Source: an uncultured Pseudoflavonifractor sp. (GTDB lineage: Bacteria > Bacillota > Clostridia > Oscillospirales > Oscillospiraceae). From it: a stretch of DNA of 48,180 bases. The translations under genes and the position numbers were made by a program. The notes beneath the pieces were generated by a model. That model was given only the letters and a program-made list of their open reading frames with translations, made no database searches and was not told the origin of the DNA. Below, piece by piece: positions 9,132 to 17,846 of the stretch. The number at the start of each line of letters is the position of its first letter. Positions within the stretch are counted from its first letter, which is position 1. The stretch lies in NCBI GenBank assembly GCA_947644625.1, contig CANRZY010000004.1:1-48180 (forward strand), written 5' to 3'.

Positions 9132-9356
9132 TTATGCCAGCTCGATCATCTCAGCGTCCGCTCTTCTCACGCTGAGCTCATAGCCCCGTACATTCAGCTC
9201 CATGGGATCTCCCAGGGGAGCCACCTTGCGGACAAAGATCTCCGTGCCACGGGTAATGCCCATGTCCATGATCCGCCGCTTTACCGCGCCCTCCCCATGG
9301 AGACGGGCTACCGTCACATTTTCCCCCACCTTGGCGTCCTTCAAGGTCCTCATCAT
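9132..9356 (-). CDS. feoA: FeoA family protein
   Basis: VARLHGEGAVKRRIMDMGITRGTEIFVRKVAPLGDPMELNVRGYELSVRRADAEMI. Confidence 0.93.
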   Translation of the reverse strand: MMRTLKDAKVGENVTVARLHGEGAVKRRIMDMGITRGTEIFVRKVAPLGDPMELNVRGYELSVRRADAEMIELA

Positions 9357-9369
9357 TTCCTCTCTCCTT

Positions 9370-9579
9370 TCAAATCAGAATGCGTCCGGCCATCCTTTGA
9401 TCCAGAGCCACCCGGCTGTCCTTCACTTGCAGGATGAGACTCCCGGCAAGCTCACTGACCACTGTCACCACAGCGTCCACCACAAAACCCATTTCGGCCA
9501 GGTGCCGACGCACCTCGTCCTTTCCTGTGATCCTGCGGATGGTCACTGTCTCCCCCGGCTTTGCCATTGACAAAGGCAT
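9370..9579 (-). CDS. feoA: FeoA family protein (second copy)
   Basis: PGETVTIRRITGKDEVRRHLAEMGFVVDAVVTVVSELAGSLILQVKDSRVALDQRMAGRILI; RBS GGAGG; start set at internal MPLSMAKPG. Confidence 0.9.
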   Translation of the reverse strand: MPLSMAKPGETVTIRRITGKDEVRRHLAEMGFVVDAVVTVVSELAGSLILQVKDSRVALDQRMAGRILI

Positions 9580-9606
9580 ATGCTCCCGCCTCCTCTTCTC
9601 CAAAAA

Positions 9607-9688
9607 GTTAGCACCAGCTAACATATCGGGAAAAATTTTGGTTAGCGATTGCTAACCTTCAACGATGGAAAGTTTACCATTGCTAACT
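9607..9688 (-). promoter_or_regulatory. Cluster of three DtxR/IdeR-like operators upstream of feoA
   Basis: GTTAGC-acca-GCTAAC (9607-9622), GGTTAGC-gatt-GCTAACC (9640-9657), AGTTTAC-catt-GCTAACT (9671-9688). Confidence 0.7.
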
Positions 9689-9736
9689 CATTTTGTCAAG
9701 CCCCTTCTCAAAATTTTATCCGCCAACGGGAGATAG

Positions 9737-9780
9737 AAAAACCGGATGAGAGGATCCCTCTCACCCGGTTTCGCTTTTCT
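9737..9780. terminator. Intrinsic terminator
   Basis: AAAACCGGaTGAGAGGatccCTCTCAcCCGGTTT. Confidence 0.8.
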
Positions 9781-9785
9781 TCTCT

Positions 9786-10370
9786 TCATTCCCACCGCTC
9801 CGGCAAAGCCCGTTCCAGCAGGGCCCCCATCTCTTCTGCACTGAGAGGCATGTTATTTTCCAGCCACCAGTCTACTGCGGACAAAATGGCCCCGGCATAA
9901 AAACGCCCCCAAACCTTAGCCGCATATGGATCCTCCTGTACAGCGGGATCCCCTTTCTCCAATATAAAACGCTCCAGCACCCTGGCAATGGCCTTCTCCA
10001 TCATTTGAAGCTCCGGACTCCCCGCTCCTCCAAGGCCTACGGAACACAACCGCTGATGGGTCCGGAAAAAAACAAGCACCTTTTGAAATTCGTCCCGGAA
10101 TCCTGCCCGCAGTCCCTTTTCCTTGTCCGCCCTAGCCCAGTTTTCCGAAAAACGATCCATCATATTTTGGAGTACATAGTGAAACAGATCGTTTTTGTCT
10201 TCAAAATGGGCATAAAACGTGGTGCGGTGAACCATGGCCCGTTGACAGATATCCACCACCGAGATCTCCCCATAAGGCTGTTCCTCCATCAAACCCAAAA
10301 GCGCATTGCTGAGATGCTGCCTGCTTCTGCGCTGACGCATATCCTCCTTACCATCCCTGCCTTCCCGCAT
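9786..10370 (-). CDS. TetR/AcrR family transcriptional regulator
   Basis: RRSRQHLSNALLGLMEEQPYGEISVVDICQRAMVHRTTFYAHFEDKNDLF HTH; C-terminal TetR-like domain. Confidence 0.88.
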   Translation of the reverse strand: MREGRDGKEDMRQRRSRQHLSNALLGLMEEQPYGEISVVDICQRAMVHRTTFYAHFEDKNDLFHYVLQNMMDRFSENWARADKEKGLRAGFRDEFQKVLVFFRTHQRLCSVGLGGAGSPELQMMEKAIARVLERFILEKGDPAVQEDPYAAKVWGRFYAGAILSAVDWWLENNMPLSAEEMGALLERALPERWE

Positions 10371-10465
10371 ACTCTCACGCCCCCCTCTTTTCCTTTTTTC
10401 GCCATTATACTGCTGTTTGGCAATACTGTCAAGTTAGGCTACAGATGTCTTTGTATAAAAGAGGA

Positions 10466-10497
10466 AGCCGCCCCGGTCTGGGGCGGCTTCCTGCCTC
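10466..10497. terminator. Intrinsic terminator
   Basis: GAAGCCGCCCCggtctGGGGCGGCTTC between the tetR and reductase genes. Confidence 0.8.
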
Positions 10498-10522
10498 TCT
10501 TTTTTCTGATCTTTTTTCCTTT

Positions 10523-12820
10523 TTACTTGAGCTCCTCGGCTATCCTATCGCCCACCAGGGCACCGAAGGACACGGCGGCGTCAAAGCCGTTGCCGTAGCG
10601 GGTCTCCCGCTGCTCGTAGGAACCGATCACGTCGCCGGCGGCCCACAGGCCGGGGATCTCGGCGTCCTTCTCGGTGAGTACGTGGCCGTCCAGATCCACC
10701 CGCAGACCGGCGGTGGTCAGGTAGACCACAGGCTCCACCCGGACCAGCCAAATGCCGTCCTTGGTGTCCAGGTAGGGCAGGTTACCCTGGCCCCACTCGC
10801 TGGTACCGCCGTTCATAGCCAGCTCGTTGTTGGTGGCGATGGTCTGGGCCAAATTGGGCAGGTTGAGAGCCTTGGCGGCCTCCTCCACGGTGTCGTAGTG
10901 GACAGCCTCCCCCTTCTCAAAGATGGCCTTGTAGGTGAACTTCTTATCGTCGTAATCCTTGATGGTGGCGGCGCCGGCGTCGTCAAAGACATAGTAGAAG
11001 GTGTTGCCGTTGGCGGGGTCGGCCTTGGCGGCGGCCATGGTAGCGTGGTTGTTCTTCATAATGTTGGCAAACTGGTCGCCCTTGATGTTGACCATCAGAC
11101 CCACGTTCATGTAGTGGAGGAAGGCCAGCTCAAAGTGGCTCTGATAGGTAGCCAGGAAGCCGGGCATATATGCACCGGCGTAATCCACCACGCCGCCGGC
11201 CTTCAGACCCATCTTCAGGCCGTCGCCGGTGAGGCTCTCAGGGCAGATGAAGAACTCGTCGGCCCACTCAGGGTGATACTCCTTCAGAAGTTCAGGGCTC
11301 TTGGCAAAAGAGCCGGTAGCCAGCATGGTCTGCTTGGCGTTGACGGTCCAGGTCTTGCCGTCCTTCCCCACCGCCTTCACGCCGGTGATGGCTCCGTCCT
11401 TATTCTGGATCAGCTCCGTGACGGGAGTATTGTAGACGATCCTGACCCCCTGGGCAGTGACCCGGTCCACCATAAACTCCATCAGGTAGCCGCAGCCGCC
11501 GGAGTAACAACCGGGGGCGAAATAGGGGCTGCCCACAAGGCCGGGCTCCACGCCCAGGGAGGTAAAGCCCACGCCGATGCTGTTCATCCAGTCATAGAGC
11601 TTGCCGGAGGTCTGATACATCTGCTGTAGCCAGGGCAGCTCATCCTTGGTCTTGCCGTAGGCCTTGCCCAGGGCGTCGCCAATGTTATCCCAGGAGCTCA
11701 TATAAAGCCCGGTGGCCATGTTGACCTCCCGGCCCACCAGCCAGTTCTGATAGGTCTGGGAATCCACGCCGTTGAAGCCGCCAAAGGCGGTGGGCATGGA
11801 GCCGCCGGGGATGTCCTGCTTCTCAAAGAGAATGATGTTCTTTACACCGGCCTCCAGCAGCCGGGCGGCGGCCATCAGGCCGGCGGTACCGGCGCCCGCG
11901 ATAACCACGTCCACATCCTCGGTGACCTGGGTGGGGACAACCTCCTCCTTGGCGGGAGCGGTGGCAAAGACGGCGGGATCGCCGCCGGCAGCGATAACGG
12001 CCTCAGCCACGCCCTGCTTGATAGTGGTGGAGGAAACGGTGGCGCCGCCCACGGCGTCCACATTAAAGCTCTGGGCAGCGGAGATAGCGCCGGGGATCCG
12101 GTCGATGGCGTAGGTGCCCACACCCTCAGTCTCGCTCTGAGAGTTGATGGTCACGGACTTGATCTTGCCGCCCTGGAACATGGTGGTGACCACGATGATC
12201 CCCTCATGGCCGATGGCGTTGACGGTATACTTTCCGTCGGCGGGAGCGGCCACGGCCTTACCCTGGGCCTTCGCGAGGGCCACCGTCAGAGCGTCCTTGA
12301 CGCCCCGGCTGGTGTAGGTGGCTCCGGTGATGGTATCCATCTCCAGGCCCTGGCTGGCAGCCAGACGGCCCAGAGGCGCCAGGATGGCGCCGCCGATGGT
12401 GGGAGTCTCGTCGTCACCGGTGACCTTTACCTCGGTGATGGCGTCGGCAGAGACGGTGGCTTCAACGGTGACGGGACCGCCAAAGCCCATGGCCGTGCCG
12501 GTATAGGTGCCGGGAGTGTAGGACGCGGCCGCGGTGATGCCGTCCACACCCACCAGCTTCACGGTACCCGTGTCGTTCTTGTCCCACTCCACATCAATGC
12601 CCAGCAGCTCGCACAGATAGCGGACAGGGGCATAGGTGGTGCCCTCATAGGCGAATACATCGGCGGGAGTCCCGTCCGACTTGGTGGGAGTGACCGCTTG
12701 GCCGTTGATGGTCAGGTCCATGGGGGTGATGGAGACCGTTTTCTCCACGCCGGCCGCCAGAGCGGCCGTTCCCATGACCATGGCAAGGGCCAGCGCCAGG
12801 GCTGTGATCCTTTTCTTCAT
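10523..12820 (-). CDS. Secreted FAD-dependent oxidoreductase with stalk (CuAO-N-like) domain and two FMN-binding (flavinylation) domains
   Basis: Signal peptide; TINGQAV...YAPVRYLCELLGIDVEWD stalk-type repeat; two flavinylation-like motifs (TGATYTS, GGATVSS); FAD-binding DVVIAGAGTAGLMAAARLLEAG and C-terminal AGDVIGSYEQRETRYGNGFDAAVSFG. Confidence 0.92.
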   Translation of the reverse strand: MKKRITALALALAMVMGTAALAAGVEKTVSITPMDLTINGQAVTPTKSDGTPADVFAYEGTTYAPVRYLCELLGIDVEWDKNDTGTVKLVGVDGITAAASYTPGTYTGTAMGFGGPVTVEATVSADAITEVKVTGDDETPTIGGAILAPLGRLAASQGLEMDTITGATYTSRGVKDALTVALAKAQGKAVAAPADGKYTVNAIGHEGIIVVTTMFQGGKIKSVTINSQSETEGVGTYAIDRIPGAISAAQSFNVDAVGGATVSSTTIKQGVAEAVIAAGGDPAVFATAPAKEEVVPTQVTEDVDVVIAGAGTAGLMAAARLLEAGVKNIILFEKQDIPGGSMPTAFGGFNGVDSQTYQNWLVGREVNMATGLYMSSWDNIGDALGKAYGKTKDELPWLQQMYQTSGKLYDWMNSIGVGFTSLGVEPGLVGSPYFAPGCYSGGCGYLMEFMVDRVTAQGVRIVYNTPVTELIQNKDGAITGVKAVGKDGKTWTVNAKQTMLATGSFAKSPELLKEYHPEWADEFFICPESLTGDGLKMGLKAGGVVDYAGAYMPGFLATYQSHFELAFLHYMNVGLMVNIKGDQFANIMKNNHATMAAAKADPANGNTFYYVFDDAGAATIKDYDDKKFTYKAIFEKGEAVHYDTVEEAAKALNLPNLAQTIATNNELAMNGGTSEWGQGNLPYLDTKDGIWLVRVEPVVYLTTAGLRVDLDGHVLTEKDAEIPGLWAAGDVIGSYEQRETRYGNGFDAAVSFGALVGDRIAEELK

Positions 12821-12846
12821 GGCTATTCTCTCCTTTTACACAAGTT

Positions 12847-12903
12847 GTTTGATGCATCATCAAACACTATATCAATTATATATTAAGGGTCTTATTTTGT
12901 AAA
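12847..12903 (-). promoter_or_regulatory. Promoter with overlapping operator for the flavoprotein gene
   Basis: TTTACA (12898-12903)-N17-TATAAT (12875-12880); perfect inverted repeat GTTTGATG-CAT-CATCAAAC (12847-12865) at about +3 to +21. Confidence 0.75.
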
Positions 12904-13051
12904 TCACAACCATATCCGACGGCAATCGAAAATTTCCCGTCTTTCATTGAATTTTTTTATCAATAGATTGCGCCAACACCTTTTCCTGTTCAAACCCGCT
13001 TTTTTATGGTAAAATATTTTTGATCACTTTTTCCTGGAGGCGATCTATATT

Positions 13052-13468
13052 ATGCTGATCGTTGTCATTGACGGGCAGGGTGGAGGGCTGGGTGCAGCCC
13101 TTGTAGCCCGTCTGAAAACCCGGCTAGGGAACAAGGCTCAGCTCCGGGTGGTGGGGATCAACGCCCTGGCTACCTCCGCCATGCTGAAGTCAGGGGCAGA
13201 CAAGGCCGCCACCGGAGAAAACGCCGTCTGCCATAACGCCGCCCAGGCAGACCTGATCCTGGGCCCCATCGGGCTTCTCTCCACCAATGCCCTGATGGGC
13301 GAGGTAAGCCCCGCCATAGCCGCCGCCGTCTCCTCCGCCAAGGCCCGCCGGATCCTGGTACCCGTCTCCAGCGGCTGCGGTATCCTGGTGGCGGGAGCTA
13401 CAGGCTGGAAGCTGGAGGAGCTGTTGGATGAAGCGGTGGAGCTGGCGGTAAAGGAGATAGGCCCATGA
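13052..13468 (+). CDS. DUF3842 family protein
   Basis: MLIVVIDGQGGGLGAALVARL...NALATSAMLKSGADKAATGENAV...GPIGLLSTNALMGEVSP...VPVSSGCG. Confidence 0.85.
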   Translation: MLIVVIDGQGGGLGAALVARLKTRLGNKAQLRVVGINALATSAMLKSGADKAATGENAVCHNAAQADLILGPIGLLSTNALMGEVSPAIAAAVSSAKARRILVPVSSGCGILVAGATGWKLEELLDEAVELAVKEIGP

Positions 13469-14562
13469 ATGTTTTGAAAAATATCCTTACCCTCCATGCC
13501 AAACGGTATCCTTCCATGGAGCTCCGGGACTATGTAAAGCTCCTCTACCAAAGCGAATTTGGACCCGGCCATCTGGTGGAGGCAGAAGACGCCCTAGAGG
13601 CGCTGCAAAGGGAATTTGCCCAAGCCAAAGAGGAAGGTTATACCCCTGAATATGCCGTGGAGGCCATCGGGGACGGGCTGTGCCGCGTCCACCTGGATCC
13701 CCGGTTCATTACCGGGGAGGACCTTCCCCTCCTCGCCCGCTGCTTTGCCCACTCGGCCTGCCCCAGAGGAAGCGAAGCGGGACTGTGGAAAAAATTAGGG
13801 CTTTTGTCCGGGCTGGCCTGGGCCGGAACGCTTCCTCTGGAGCCTCAGGAGCTGGACCTGTTTCTTGCCCTCTACGAAAGCGGGGGCTGTCCCCCTATCC
13901 ACCACAGCGACGGTTACCGGGAGCTTTACCGTCCCCATTACCGGGTGATGGACCGGGACCTCTCCCTGTACGCTCCCGCCCTCCGGGCCGTCGACGCTCT
14001 TTTGCGGAACACGCAGGGCCCTGTCATTGTAGCGGTGGACGGGCGCTGCGCCAGCGGTAAGACCACCTTTGCCCAAAAAGCGGAAGCACTCTTTGACGAA
14101 TGCAACGTATTTCACATGGACGACTTTTTCCTGCCACCGGAAAAGCGGACGCAGGAACGACTTTCCACCCCCGGCGGTAATGTGGACTACGAGCGTTCGG
14201 CCACCGAGCTTTTTGAGCCCCTTCGCCGGGAGGAAGCGGTTGCCCACCGCCGCTTTGACTGCTCCACCATGACCATGGGGGAACCCCAGGGGATCCCCTT
14301 CCGGCGGCTCAATATCGTGGAGGGAAGCTATGCCCTTCACCCTGTTCTGTCCGGTTACTCCCAACTGCGGATCTTCTTTACCTGTTCCCCAGAGGTCCAG
14401 CTTGCCCGTCTCTCCCGCCGGGAAACTCCCGAAAGCCTGGAAAGGTTCCGGAAACGGTGGATCCCCATGGAGGAGAATTACTTTAGATCCCTTTCCATCC
14501 AGGACCGGTGTGATATCGTGGTGGACACTTCCCCCCTGTCCTCTTTGGAGCCAGAAAAATAA
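13465..14562 (+). CDS. Two-domain protein: uncharacterised N-terminal domain and uridine-kinase-like P-loop NTPase
   Basis: C-terminal VIVAVDGRCASGKTTFAQKAEALF Walker A, FHMDDFFLP, NIVEGSYALHP; ATGA overlap with upstream DUF3842 gene. Confidence 0.8.
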   Translation: MNVLKNILTLHAKRYPSMELRDYVKLLYQSEFGPGHLVEAEDALEALQREFAQAKEEGYTPEYAVEAIGDGLCRVHLDPRFITGEDLPLLARCFAHSACPRGSEAGLWKKLGLLSGLAWAGTLPLEPQELDLFLALYESGGCPPIHHSDGYRELYRPHYRVMDRDLSLYAPALRAVDALLRNTQGPVIVAVDGRCASGKTTFAQKAEALFDECNVFHMDDFFLPPEKRTQERLSTPGGNVDYERSATELFEPLRREEAVAHRRFDCSTMTMGEPQGIPFRRLNIVEGSYALHPVLSGYSQLRIFFTCSPEVQLARLSRRETPESLERFRKRWIPMEENYFRSLSIQDRCDIVVDTSPLSSLEPEK

Positions 14563-14582
14563 AACTGCAAAATCACAAGAAA

Positions 14583-14615
14583 TGGGCCGGACTACCCGGC
14601 CCATTTTGTTGACCT
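14583..14615 (+). terminator. Intrinsic terminator
   Basis: AATGGGCCGGactaCCCGGCCCATTTTGTTG. Confidence 0.8.
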
Positions 14616-14704
14616 TTTTGCCAAAACCCCTTTGCTTTCCCTGCCAAAAAGTGCTATTCTACAATCTGTTGCCATGATTTTTACCCCGAAGGAGCGACCT
14701 TTCT

Positions 14705-16006
14705 ATGTCTCAGATCCTCATTTGCCTTTCCATCGCCCTGACGGGCGGGCTTCTCATGTCCCGGCCGGCCAAAAGGCTGGGGCTTCCCGCCGTCACCGCC
14801 TATCTCATTACCGGACTCCTGCTGGGCCCCTTCTGTCTGGGCGCTTTGAGCATCCCCGGCCTGGGTTTCTCCAGCCTGGACCAGGTGGTGGAATTCAATA
14901 TCATTTCCCAGGCGGCCCTTGGCTTCATCGCCTTTTCCATCGGAGACGAGTTCCGGCTGGAGCAGCTGCGGAGCATGGGCTCCCGGGTCATTATCGTGGG
15001 CATTGCCCAGGCGGTGGTCACCACCGCCGTGGTGGATCTGGCTCTTATCGCCCTCCATTTTCTGAATCCCGCCCTTATCAGCCTGCCCTCCGCCATCACC
15101 CTGGGTGCCATTGCCGCCGCCACCGCCCCTGCCGCTACCTTGATGGTGGTCCGGCAGTATAAGGCGGATGGACCTTTGACCCATCTTTTGTTGATGGTGG
15201 TGGCCATTGACGACGCGGTGGGATTGGTGCTGTTCTCCGCCTCCTTCGGGGTGGCCTCCGCCATGGAAAGCGGCGTTATCAGTGTGGTCAGCGTCCTGGT
15301 GGAGCCTGTGATCGAAATCGTTCTCTCCCTGATCCTGGGCGGTTTCGCCGGATTTTTCCTCCACTGCCTGGAGCAGTTTTTCCATTCCAGGAGCAAGCGG
15401 CGCAGCCTTTCCATCGGCTTTGTACTGCTGACGGTAGGCCTTTCTATGATGGAATTTGAAATCGGCGGCGTCCACATCGGCTTCAGCCTGCTGCTCACCT
15501 GCATGATGGCGGGCACCGTTTTCTGCAATATCTGCCGCACCTCTCAGGAGATCATGGAGCGGATCGACCACTGGACCGCACCCCTGAGTATCCTGTTCTT
15601 TGTTCTGTCCGGCGCTGAACTGGATCTGGGGGTGCTGTCCCAGCCCTTGGTACTGCTGGTGGGCGTTGTCTACATCCTGTTTCGCTCCCTGGGCAAGTTT
15701 ACCGGCTCCTATCTCAGCTGCGCCGCTACCGGGTGCGACGCCAAGATCAAGAAGCATTTGGGCATTACCCTTCTCCCCCAAGCGGGCGTGGCCCTGGGGA
15801 TGGCCCTTACCGCTCAGAACCTGATGGACGGAGCCATGGTACGCAATGTGGTACTGTTCTCCGTGCTGGTCTACGAGCTGGTCGGACCTACCCTGACCAA
15901 GCGTTCCCTCACGGCCGCCGGAGAGATCCGGCCAGAGGGAAAGACCTCCGCCCGGACCATGAACAAGGCCAAGGAGCCGGTGGAGCTGGGCACGGGAAAA
16001 TCTTGA
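14705..16006 (+). CDS. Cation:proton antiporter (CPA2/NhaP-like)
   Basis: 12-13 TM Na+/H+ exchanger-like: LGLPAVTAYLITGLLLGP, AAATAPAATLMVVRQY, AIDDAVGLVLF. Confidence 0.88.
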   Translation: MSQILICLSIALTGGLLMSRPAKRLGLPAVTAYLITGLLLGPFCLGALSIPGLGFSSLDQVVEFNIISQAALGFIAFSIGDEFRLEQLRSMGSRVIIVGIAQAVVTTAVVDLALIALHFLNPALISLPSAITLGAIAAATAPAATLMVVRQYKADGPLTHLLLMVVAIDDAVGLVLFSASFGVASAMESGVISVVSVLVEPVIEIVLSLILGGFAGFFLHCLEQFFHSRSKRRSLSIGFVLLTVGLSMMEFEIGGVHIGFSLLLTCMMAGTVFCNICRTSQEIMERIDHWTAPLSILFFVLSGAELDLGVLSQPLVLLVGVVYILFRSLGKFTGSYLSCAATGCDAKIKKHLGITLLPQAGVALGMALTAQNLMDGAMVRNVVLFSVLVYELVGPTLTKRSLTAAGEIRPEGKTSARTMNKAKEPVELGTGKS

Positions 16007-16031
16007 CACCGTCCCCCTTTTTTGCTATCAT
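16003..16031 (+). promoter_or_regulatory. Promoter of ECF S-component leader
   Basis: TTGACA (16003-16008, overlapping the antiporter TGA stop)-N17-TATCAT (16026-16031). Confidence 0.7.
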
Positions 16032-16037
16032 TCTTTC

Positions 16038-16148
16038 AGCGAAACCGCCGTTACGAAAACGGCCCCGTCCCGTACAAAAATATGGAATGTCAATGCGCCG
16101 CGAAGGCTGGAGTCCCCATGAAGGGGACCGGCTTTCGCGGCGTTTTTT
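16038..16148 (+). ncRNA. Candidate cis-regulatory leader (riboswitch/attenuator) with terminator hairpin
   Basis: Leader ending in CGCCGCGAA...TCCCCatgaaGGGGA...TTCGCGGCG-TTTTTT (16096-16148), 20 nt before the GTG start; preceded by hairpin GCCGTTacgaaAACGGC. Confidence 0.5.
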
Positions 16149-16168
16149 GACCGGAAGGAGTTTTTACA

Positions 16169-16714
16169 GTGGATCCCTACCGCACCAAAAAGCTTGTCCT
16201 GGCCGCCCTTTTTCTGGCGATCGGGGTGGTTCTGCCCACCGCTACCCACTCCATTCCCAATGCGGGAAGCGTACTTCTTCCTATGCACATTCCGGTCCTG
16301 CTGTGCGGCCTGACCTGCTCCTGGCAATATGGACTGCTGTGCGGCCTGCTCTCCCCTGCCCTGTCCAGCCTCATCACCGGAATGCCCCCTGCCGCCGTCC
16401 TCCCCGCCATGGTCTGCGAACTGGCTGCCTATGGCCTTCTCTCCGGTCTCTCCGCCCGGTTGGTCCACACGGGGACCCGTTTGACAGATCTCTACCTCCA
16501 GCTTATCTCCGCCATGCTCCTGGGCCGGGCGGTGTACGGCGCCATGAACGCCCTGGTGTTCCGGGCGGGGACCTATTCCATGGAGGTCTTTCTTACCGCC
16601 GCCTTTGTTACCGCCCTACCCGGCATTCTCCTCCAGCTGATCCTGCTCCCCTCTCTGGTGCTGGCGCTGGAGAAGGCCCGGATCCTGAAGGATCCCTACA
16701 GTGTTCCGGCATAA
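16169..16714 (+). CDS. ECF transporter S component (substrate unknown)
   Basis: MHIPVLLCGLTCSWQYGLLCGLLSPALSSLITGMPPAAVLPAMVCELAAYGLLSGL is an ECF_trnsprt family signature; GTG start with GGAAGGAG RBS. Confidence 0.85.
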   Translation: MDPYRTKKLVLAALFLAIGVVLPTATHSIPNAGSVLLPMHIPVLLCGLTCSWQYGLLCGLLSPALSSLITGMPPAAVLPAMVCELAAYGLLSGLSARLVHTGTRLTDLYLQLISAMLLGRAVYGAMNALVFRAGTYSMEVFLTAAFVTALPGILLQLILLPSLVLALEKARILKDPYSVPA

Positions 16715-16738
16715 CGATTTTGTTTCCTCCTTTGGGCA

Positions 16739-16773
16739 GAAAAAACACCGTTTCAGAAACGGTGTTTTTTCTG
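16739..16773. terminator. Intrinsic terminator (bidirectional)
   Basis: AAAAAACACCGTTTCaGAAACGGTGTTTTTT. Confidence 0.93.
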
Positions 16774-16871
16774 TCTCTTTTTATTGAGAAACGCCCCCCT
16801 GTCCGGGCGTCCGCCGCAAAGGCTCACATCCATGGAAAAACGGGACCCGTTCTTTTCAGCAGCCTTTCCTT

Positions 16872-17846
16872 TTACGTTTTCTCCCGCATTTTATCATACA
16901 GCTTCTCTGTGTAGATATCCAGGACCACTGCCACAAGTATGATGATTCCTTTTACCACCGTCTGCCAGTAGTTGTCCACCTTCATCAGATTGAGGCCATT
17001 GCTGATAAGACCGATGGTCAGGCAGCCGAATACCGTTCCGATCACAGTCCCGGAGCCGCCGCCCATGGGCGTTCCTCCGATAACCACCGCCGCTATCACG
17101 TCCATTACGGTGTCTCCGCCGATCGTTGTCTGTGCCGAGCCCACTCTGCCGCAGGATATAAACGCGGTGATGGTAGTTACCGCACCAAGGAGAACGGAAA
17201 CCCCGATCCGCGTCTTCGACACATTGATCCCGGAAACCTTTGCCGCCTCCGCATTTCCTCCTACCGCTATCACATTGCGCCCAAAGCTGGTCTTGCTTAA
17301 AATGACCGCGCCCGCGATAACCAGAACAAACAGGAATAAAACAGGCATGGGGATCCTGCCTACATACCCCTGCCCCATAAACACGATCCCCTCATTGATA
17401 TTCGGGATCGGGCTTCCATTCGAGAGCAGCAGCATGAGACCCTTGTAGATCTGCTGCATGGCCAGTGTGATCAGGAACGGAGGCAGCTTGAATTTCACCG
17501 CGATAAAGGAGTTGAGTCCTCCCAGGCCCATGCCGAGCAGCAGACAGAGGATCAATATCGCAGGAAACGGAAGCCCCGCCACCGACAGCAATCCGGCAAC
17601 AATACCGATCAAACACATCATGTTTCCAATGGACAGGTCCACGCTGGCGGAGGCCAGCAAAAACGTGTATCCGATACCAACGATCGCGTTTGTACTGATC
17701 TGCATTGCCACATTTGTCAAATTTCTCGGCGTAAGAAATACCGGGGTAGCAAAGGACAGTACAAGAAAAAAGATAATGTCCAGCATGAGCGCCCGATTAT
17801 TTAAAAAGAACAGGAAAACCGCTTCAGACGGCCGCTTTTTACTCAT
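16872..17846 (-). CDS. Ribose-type ABC transporter permease
   Basis: RbsC-like: NAIVGIGYTFLLASASVDLSIGNMMCL, AVGGNAEAAKVSGINV, VVIGGTPMGGGSGTVIGTVFG. Confidence 0.93.
   Translation of the reverse strand: MSKKRPSEAVFLFFLNNRALMLDIIFFLVLSFATPVFLTPRNLTNVAMQISTNAIVGIGYTFLLASASVDLSIGNMMCLIGIVAGLLSVAGLPFPAILILCLLLGMGLGGLNSFIAVKFKLPPFLITLAMQQIYKGLMLLLSNGSPIPNINEGIVFMGQGYVGRIPMPVLFLFVLVIAGAVILSKTSFGRNVIAVGGNAEAAKVSGINVSKTRIGVSVLLGAVTTITAFISCGRVGSAQTTIGGDTVMDVIAAVVIGGTPMGGGSGTVIGTVFGCLTIGLISNGLNLMKVDNYWQTVVKGIIILVAVVLDIYTEKLYDKMREKT

Noticed and set aside
14681-16009. 442-aa minus-strand ORF
   Set aside because: Antisense to the antiporter gene; G/H/Q-rich shadow translation.
16038-16168. Guanidine-II (mini-ykkC) riboswitch because of an ACGA-containing hairpin loop
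   Set aside because: Only one ACGA loop is present; the class needs two ACGR hairpins, and the gene is an ECF S-component rather than a guanidine exporter or carboxylase.
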